Below are positions 6,323-12,966 of a DNA stretch of 12,966 bases, one piece after another (positions within the stretch are counted from its first letter, which is position 1; the number at the start of each line of letters is the position of its first letter). Source of the stretch: a bacterium HR20 (GTDB lineage: Bacteria > Bacteroidota > Ignavibacteria > Kapaibacteriales > NICIL-2). The translations under genes were made by a program, and so were the position numbers. Below the pieces are notes generated by a model. That model did no database searches. It was given only the letters and a program-made list of their open reading frames with translations, and was not told where the DNA came from. The stretch lies in the NCBI GenBank assembly GCA_002898675.1, contig BEHW01000061.1, forward strand, positions 1 to 12,966, given 5' to 3'.

Positions 6323-6330
6323 TAGTTTTG
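6323..6330 (+). promoter_or_regulatory. Bacteroidota-type -7 promoter element for the CADD-family gene
   Basis: TAGTTTTG followed by CGC lies 32 bases before ATG 6363 and matches TAnnTTTG exactly. Eight bases equal the rimO element. It faces the clpS element across about 47 bases, making this a divergent promoter pair. Confidence 0.6.
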
Positions 6331-6362
6331 CGCTGCTTGCCATCCATACGTTCAATGCTGCC

Positions 6363-7064
6363 ATGACCGACAAAGAATTTCTCGATGCGCTCGATGCGAT
6401 CATTGCCGAGCGGCACATGCTCCAGCACCCGTTCTACCAGCTCTGGAATCGCGGCGAACTGACACTCGAGCAGTTGCGCCAGTACGCGCTGGAGTACTAT
6501 CACCAGGTCTATCACTTCCCGACCTTCGTCAGCGCGACGCATGCACGCTGCGCCGATGATATGGCAGTGCGGCAAATGTTGCTGGAAAACTTGATGGAAG
6601 AAGAGCACGGGGAGAATAATCATCCAGAGCTGTGGCGACGCTTCGGCGATGCGCTCGGCATTACTCGACAAGAAATGGCAACGCGCCAGTACCTGCCCCA
6701 CACGCGCAAGTCGGTCGAAATTCTCCGCGAACTTGCCTTCGATCCCAATCCTGCGGTGGGATTGGCAGCGCTCTATGCCTATGAGTCCCAAATCCCCGAA
6801 GTGGCAGCGACGAAAATCGAGGGGCTCAAAAAATTCTACAACCTCGACACCGAGGATGCGCTCATCTTCTTCCAGGTGCACGAGCACGCCGACGTCATCC
6901 ACCGCCAAGTAACGCGCGATGCGCTTGTTCGCATCTGCCGCACCGAAGAGCAGCAGCGTATTGCACTCGACGCCGCTCGCGAAGCTGCCGATGCAATCAA
7001 CCTGCTGCTCGATGGCATCTACGAACGCTGGTGCTGCCAGCCAGCAGAAGCGGAATCAGCATAG
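6363..7064 (+). CDS. CADD-family (TenA/PqqC-like fold) dimetal oxygenase, probable p-aminobenzoate synthase
   Basis: 233 residues with clear similarity along the whole chain to Chlamydia CADD (CT610), from memory of that sequence: MLQHPFY.LW..GELT.EQL, FPTFVSATHARC, NLMEEEHGENNHPELW, LAALYAYESQIPEVA, KIEGLKKFY, HEHADV.H. The fold is the heme-oxygenase-like helical bundle. All six dimetal ligands of CADD align here: E80, H87, E141, H173, D177 and H180. Y25 and K151 align with Tyr27 and Lys152, which the Chlamydia enzyme is proposed to use as its own substrates when making p-aminobenzoate for folate. It is therefore more likely a self-sacrificing pABA synthase than a thiaminase (TenA) or PqqC. 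It starts 32 bases after a good -7 element and is followed after 17 bases by an Omp85-type gene, probably in one transcript. Confidence 0.87.
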   Translation: MTDKEFLDALDAIIAERHMLQHPFYQLWNRGELTLEQLRQYALEYYHQVYHFPTFVSATHARCADDMAVRQMLLENLMEEEHGENNHPELWRRFGDALGITRQEMATRQYLPHTRKSVEILRELAFDPNPAVGLAALYAYESQIPEVAATKIEGLKKFYNLDTEDALIFFQVHEHADVIHRQVTRDALVRICRTEEQQRIALDAAREAADAINLLLDGIYERWCCQPAEAESA

Positions 7065-7081
7065 TTCTCTCGGTCGAAACC

Positions 7082-8704
7082 ATGCTGCACGTGGCACTGC
7101 GGTTGCTCGCACTGAGTGCCGCAGTGGCGCTCTGCTCTGCCCGAGCACAGCCGATCATTGGCGCTATTTGGCTCGACCAGCGGGAGGTGTTCGATTCTAC
7201 TGCCGATGAGTGGTTTTTCGCTGCTCCGCTGTTGAACACGCTCCACACAACGACGCGCCCGTGGGTTATCGGCGACGAACTCCTCTTCGCCGTTGGGGAT
7301 CAGCTCGATACGGCGCTCCTGTACGAATCGGAGCGGAATCTGCGGCGGACGGGACTATTCTCGCGCGTTGCAATGCACGTGGATACGGTTGCGCCCGACA
7401 CCGTCGAGGTCACCATTACCACGCAGGATTTTTGGTCCACCAGCGGTGCTGTGCTGGTGGGTTCGGGTGGTGGTGCGGCTACCCTTGGTGCAGAAGTCGA
7501 GGAGTTCAATCTTGCGGGCACGGGCAGTCGGTTCGGTGTCGAGATGCTCTACAGGACCGAAAACCAGATTGGCTGGCAAGGAGCGGTGGCGCTCACCTGG
7601 CGGCGTGCGCTGCGCTCCGAAGTCAATGTCAGCGGAACCCTCTTTGCCAACCGCTACCGCACGCTGCAACAACTGGCGCTGCTCGAGCCCTATCGTACCC
7701 TTCGCACGCCGTTGGCGTGGAGTGTGGGTGGGGTCAACTCCTTCGGCTCGGATTTTTACTATCGGCGCGGCACGGGGCGGTACGAATTGCTCCCGTTCCA
7801 TCTTCGTCGCGCCAGCGGTTGGATCAGCATCGGCACAACCGACCAGAACGAAGACCGCCTCTTTGCAACACTGCTGCTCAGCGTGGAGAACGTCCGGCGC
7901 ATAGCACCGGAGTTCCGGCAAGCGGGCGATAACAGCGCGCGGGCGTTGCTCTCGCTGGGATCGCTTCGCCAGCGCTTTCGGCGCATTAGCGGTCTGGATG
8001 GATTTTTGGTCGAGGACCTTGCTGTGGGTGCGTGGGGCGCTGCAACGATTGGCTACTTCCTCCCGATGAATGCTGATGGCGAGCGGCTCTTTTACATCGG
8101 AGGCGAAGCCGAACAATCGGGGTTCCTTGCAGACGATCGCGCCTACCTGTTTGGCAGAATCAGTGCCGGCTCTGGTTTCCAGCGCGGACAAGCACGCTAT
8201 ACTGCGATCGAATCCTACGGGCTTGGGCATTGGCGCCTCAGCACTGCATCGTTGCTGGTCGCGCGCTTTTGGCAGCAGACAGTCTGGAACTGGAATGCCT
8301 TCCGCCAACTGGTGCTCGATAACGACATCGGGCTGCGCAGCTATGCCGTCAATCAACTCGTCGGCGACAACCGATTCCTCTACAACGTGGAGTTTCGCGC
8401 ACTGCCCCCGTGGCGACTGTGGATTTTCGGCATCAGTGGCGTTGCATTTCTCGATGGGGGCACCGTCTGGATGCAGGGCGCTGCGTTCTCCCACGCTCGC
8501 TTCCACCACGCCGTGGGTATTGGCATTCGTCTCCACAATCTCAAGTGGCAGGAAGAAGGCGGCATCCTCCGTCTGGACATTGCCTATAACCTCGACACCC
8601 AACGCATCGGGATTGTGTTCTCAAGCAATCAGCTCTTCTCGGCGGTGCGCTCACACCTATTTGCACTTCCCACGATCTACGGCAGCGCGATTGATACGGA
8701 GTAG
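7082..8704 (+). CDS. Omp85/BamA-type outer-membrane beta-barrel protein with a single POTRA-like domain
   Basis: 540 residues. A signal peptide (MLHVALRLLALSAAVALCSARA, likely cut before QP) directs export. One POTRA-like unit follows (about 45-118): a strand, GDQLDTALLYESERNLRRTGLFSRV and a strand ending TVEVTITTQD, the usual shape of the last POTRA before the barrel. The remaining ~420 residues alternate short strands with glycine and aromatic residues, enough for a 16-stranded barrel. L418-Y421 (LRSY) sits where BamA has the essential VRGF/Y of loop L6, followed by GDNRFLYNVEFR, a typical next strand. Canonical BamA has several POTRA domains, so this is a shorter Omp85 relative, TamA-like or lineage-specific, and its client is unknown. 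ATG 7082 is chosen because the signal peptide begins there. It converges on the kelch gene with a 5-base gap. Confidence 0.82.
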   Translation: MLHVALRLLALSAAVALCSARAQPIIGAIWLDQREVFDSTADEWFFAAPLLNTLHTTTRPWVIGDELLFAVGDQLDTALLYESERNLRRTGLFSRVAMHVDTVAPDTVEVTITTQDFWSTSGAVLVGSGGGAATLGAEVEEFNLAGTGSRFGVEMLYRTENQIGWQGAVALTWRRALRSEVNVSGTLFANRYRTLQQLALLEPYRTLRTPLAWSVGGVNSFGSDFYYRRGTGRYELLPFHLRRASGWISIGTTDQNEDRLFATLLLSVENVRRIAPEFRQAGDNSARALLSLGSLRQRFRRISGLDGFLVEDLAVGAWGAATIGYFLPMNADGERLFYIGGEAEQSGFLADDRAYLFGRISAGSGFQRGQARYTAIESYGLGHWRLSTASLLVARFWQQTVWNWNAFRQLVLDNDIGLRSYAVNQLVGDNRFLYNVEFRALPPWRLWIFGISGVAFLDGGTVWMQGAAFSHARFHHAVGIGIRLHNLKWQEEGGILRLDIAYNLDTQRIGIVFSSNQLFSAVRSHLFALPTIYGSAIDTE

Positions 8705-8709
8705 CACAA

Positions 8710-10617
8710 CTACCGTACCAGGAGCAAGGAGCGGACCTCGTCGCGTTCGAGCAGGTAGATGCCAGGGCGTAACCCGCCGGGGATAGCGATTGGGGTGGCC
8801 TGTCCGTCACCGATGTGCTCGAACACGACGCGACCGACCAAGTCACGAATGCGCACCAGGTGCGCTGCGGTAATGAGAGTTGTCATCGCATCGTCGGCAA
8901 GGATGCTTTCGATGGTAACGCCGCAGGAGCTGTGAGCCTTCCACTGGATATCGGTGGCAAGGAGTGCAAGGGGGAGTAGTTTTATGCCGCAGGGAGTAGT
9001 CAGCACGAGGGTATCGCGGTGTTCGCCGCGCGCCCAGGAGGACCAGCAGACCAGGAGGGTACGGCGTTCGCCGGGGGCGAGCTCCAGGGGTAGCTGGTGC
9101 AGAGGCAGTGACCACTCGACGTTCCGGGCAAGCCAGAGGCTATCGAGGAGCAGTGGAACATCAGAGGGGTTGAGCAGTTCCACCGTGTCGCACCAAATGG
9201 TTCCGATAGGCACGTGGGCCGGTGTGGAACGAGTGTGCAGGAGGATGGCACCGGGAGCAGCGGTGACGGTGACATCACCGGTGGCGGTGCAGCTATCGGC
9301 GTCGGTGGCGGTGACGGTGTAGGTCCCTGGCGAGCTGATGCGGAGGGAGCGCGTGGTATCGCCAGTGGACCAGCGATAGCGGACAAAGCCGCTATCGGCG
9401 CTGAGCAGGAGGGTATCGCCCGGGCAGAGGGAACGCGCTCCGGTGATCGTCACCGCTCGCTCTGGGCACTTCCGTTCGAGGATCTCGATGGTGGGGGTGT
9501 TGCGATTGGTGGAGTCAAGACCTGAGATGGCGAGGACTGTGCGTGGCATACTGGGCGCATTTAAATCAAGTACTTTGCCATATCCCCGCGCAACAGCAAG
9601 AGGTGCTGATTGAACACTTCTTCCGGTGGCAATATTGAAAATCTCGCAACTACGAGTACTTGTCCACTTCGCTCCTCCCATGAAGCCACCTATTACAAGC
9701 ACACTATCTGCCGTCCAGTGGACGAGGTCATGCCATGCACGTCCGATCAACAATGAATCTTGCAATCGCATGAATAAACCATTTCGCTCGATATAAATAC
9801 CTCGAGGGAAAATAAATTGTGGTGTTTCTTGTTGACTCCCGCCACAAAAGAGGACCCTCCCATCTGCGAGAGCAATGACAGATGGTGAACGGATAACCTC
9901 AGGCATCGTTTGATAAAGTCTCCACCCAGTAGGGGTGTACTCATAGATTTCATTGGTGCGAAAGCTATTTGGACCTCCCTGTCGCCCTCCCCATACAAGG
10001 ATTCGACCAGTACGTGTCCGAGCTGAAACCAAGTCTGTCATGCTATAGGGGTATGGAGGGGCTAGTTGGCTGACACCCGTTTGAATATCGAAGATTTCGG
10101 CGGAGGCTGTAGAACTGAGATCTTCGAGGCGGCCACCAACGATCAAGATTCGGTGATCATCGAGCCAAATTGCGGTGTGCTGTCGCCGTGCAACGATGAG
10201 ATTACCGAGAACACGCCAGCGGTTCGATGTACGCTCATATAATTCAACCGTTTGAGTAAGCGTGCCACTCCCTCCTTCAGTCGAGACATACCCTGTTACA
10301 CCACTAATGACGATAACGTTGGAATCTGGAGTTCTCAATGCAGCAAAATCGGATCGTCCTACATTCATGGGTGATACGGGTAATACTTTGCGCTGTTCGA
10401 TGTCGATGATTTCGCACTCGCGGGCAGGCTGACCTATCAATCCCCCGACTGCACGCGTGAATCCACCGATGACTAACACTTGGGAGGGCCGAATCGCAAG
10501 CGCTTGAAACGAGTGTCGGCCTAGTTGTAGTGTGTCCTCAAAAAGGCGCCATTGCGGTTGAGCTAACGCCGTGACGGGGAAAACGAGAAGGCAGAAGGTT
10601 GTTCGAAACCGCAGCAT
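8710..10617 (-). CDS. Secreted kelch-repeat protein with Ig-like domain and T9SS-type C-terminal sorting domain
   Basis: 635 residues. Signal peptide 1-19 (cut after TALA, before QPQW). Residues ~25-385 contain kelch-like blades, recognisable by the repeated pattern of a hydrophobic strand, GG, then an 'E.. (Y/F/I)D' strand: VLVIGGF, ILIVGGR, ILVWGGR, VLFCGG and VLVIGGF. Residues ~386-455 form an Ig/PKD-like domain common in Bacteroidota surface proteins (LCPGDTLLLSADSG, RYRWSTGDTT, GTYTVTATDADSC). A further beta-rich domain follows (~465-560). The last ~50 residues (VRIRDLVGRVVFE, then PIAIPGGLRPGIYLLE and a final strand) look like a type A T9SS sorting domain, so outer-membrane secretion and surface attachment are inferred. 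The kelch-coding part (about 9540-10617) is clearly poorer in G+C than the rest of the gene. Ligand unknown. Confidence 0.88.
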   Translation of the reverse strand: MLRFRTTFCLLVFPVTALAQPQWRLFEDTLQLGRHSFQALAIRPSQVLVIGGFTRAVGGLIGQPARECEIIDIEQRKVLPVSPMNVGRSDFAALRTPDSNVIVISGVTGYVSTEGGSGTLTQTVELYERTSNRWRVLGNLIVARRQHTAIWLDDHRILIVGGRLEDLSSTASAEIFDIQTGVSQLAPPYPYSMTDLVSARTRTGRILVWGGRQGGPNSFRTNEIYEYTPTGWRLYQTMPEVIRSPSVIALADGRVLFCGGSQQETPQFIFPRGIYIERNGLFMRLQDSLLIGRAWHDLVHWTADSVLVIGGFMGGAKWTSTRSCEIFNIATGRSVQSAPLAVARGYGKVLDLNAPSMPRTVLAISGLDSTNRNTPTIEILERKCPERAVTITGARSLCPGDTLLLSADSGFVRYRWSTGDTTRSLRISSPGTYTVTATDADSCTATGDVTVTAAPGAILLHTRSTPAHVPIGTIWCDTVELLNPSDVPLLLDSLWLARNVEWSLPLHQLPLELAPGERRTLLVCWSSWARGEHRDTLVLTTPCGIKLLPLALLATDIQWKAHSSCGVTIESILADDAMTTLITAAHLVRIRDLVGRVVFEHIGDGQATPIAIPGGLRPGIYLLERDEVRSLLLVR

Positions 10618-10643
10618 TGATGTGGTACGAGTATCCTGCCGAG

Positions 10644-10674
10644 CGAATATACAACATGAGGATTTCTCCCCAAA
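10644..10674 (-). promoter_or_regulatory. Candidate -33/-7 promoter for the kelch gene
   Basis: On the minus strand TTTG (10674-10671) is followed after 19 bases by TATATTCG (10651-10644). This matches the Bacteroidota -33 TTTG, a proper spacer, and the -7 TAnnTTTG with one mismatch. The -7 lies 26 bases before the start codon. It is the only start in the window with both halves visible. Confidence 0.5.
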
Positions 10675-10748
10675 TACTCTCTCAGCTTATCCGTCCATCG
10701 GCGCTGTTCCACCGTGGTGGGATCGTTCCATCTTCTACTCGTACTCCG

Positions 10749-12966
<2,218 letters not shown>

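Noticed and set aside
8696..8716. Small hairpin spanning the convergent stops of the Omp85 and kelch genes (ACGG..TAG with CTACCGT).
   Set aside because: The stem has only 7 pairs with a 2-base bulge and no T-run on either side, which is too weak to call a bidirectional terminator.
9250..9330. Repetitive GGTGACGGT/GGTGGCGGT runs.
   Set aside because: They are codons for the TVTATDADS and DVTVTAA strands of the Ig-like domain on the minus strand; the units are irregular and there is no array outside the coding frame.

Overview
The window reads as chromosomal DNA of a bacterium from the Bacteroidota/Chlorobi side of the tree, most likely an Ignavibacteria- or Kapabacteria-type lineage. Several independent signs agree: a GWxTD-domain secreted protein, a kelch protein ending in a type IX secretion (T9SS) sorting-like domain, a SecA with Bacteroidota-like insertions and a short NBD2 loop, starts with no convincing Shine-Dalgarno sequence, and A/T-rich promoter elements of the Bacteroidota -7 type (TAnnTTTG). 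Most of the DNA is moderately GC-rich. I see no insertion sequence, integrase, CRISPR array, rRNA or tRNA. The lineage is inferred; no marker tree could be run.

Layout. Positions 1-518 hold the C-terminal part of a CorC/HlyC-type CBS-domain membrane protein. Converging on it is a leftward unit made of rimO (3118 to 1778) and an overlapping GWxTD secreted protein (1823 to 525). From a divergent promoter region (3119-3290) a rightward run begins: an OmpR/PhoB-type response regulator, a 137-aa basic protein of unknown function, ribosomal protein bS21 and a GT2 glycosyltransferase with TPR repeats. The last is preceded by a strongly self-complementary leader (4789-4885). clpS (leftward) converges on the glycosyltransferase. 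A second divergent promoter region (6231-6362) drives clpS on one side and, on the other, a CADD-family protein followed after 17 bases by an Omp85-type outer-membrane protein. A kelch/T9SS protein (10617 to 8710) converges on the latter, and secA starts at 10749 and runs off the right edge.

Themes. Much of the window concerns the envelope and protein traffic (SecA, Omp85 protein, T9SS cargo, GWxTD protein, CorC-like protein). The rest concerns the ribosome and proteolysis (RimO, bS21, ClpS). The most notable enzyme is the CADD homologue. It keeps all six metal ligands and the tyrosine and lysine that the Chlamydia enzyme is proposed to consume from its own chain to make p-aminobenzoate, which suggests an unconventional folate-precursor route here. 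The most notable non-coding signals are five copies of a TANTTTTGC promoter motif, an 11-bp-period direct repeat in front of the response regulator, and the structured leader before the glycosyltransferase.
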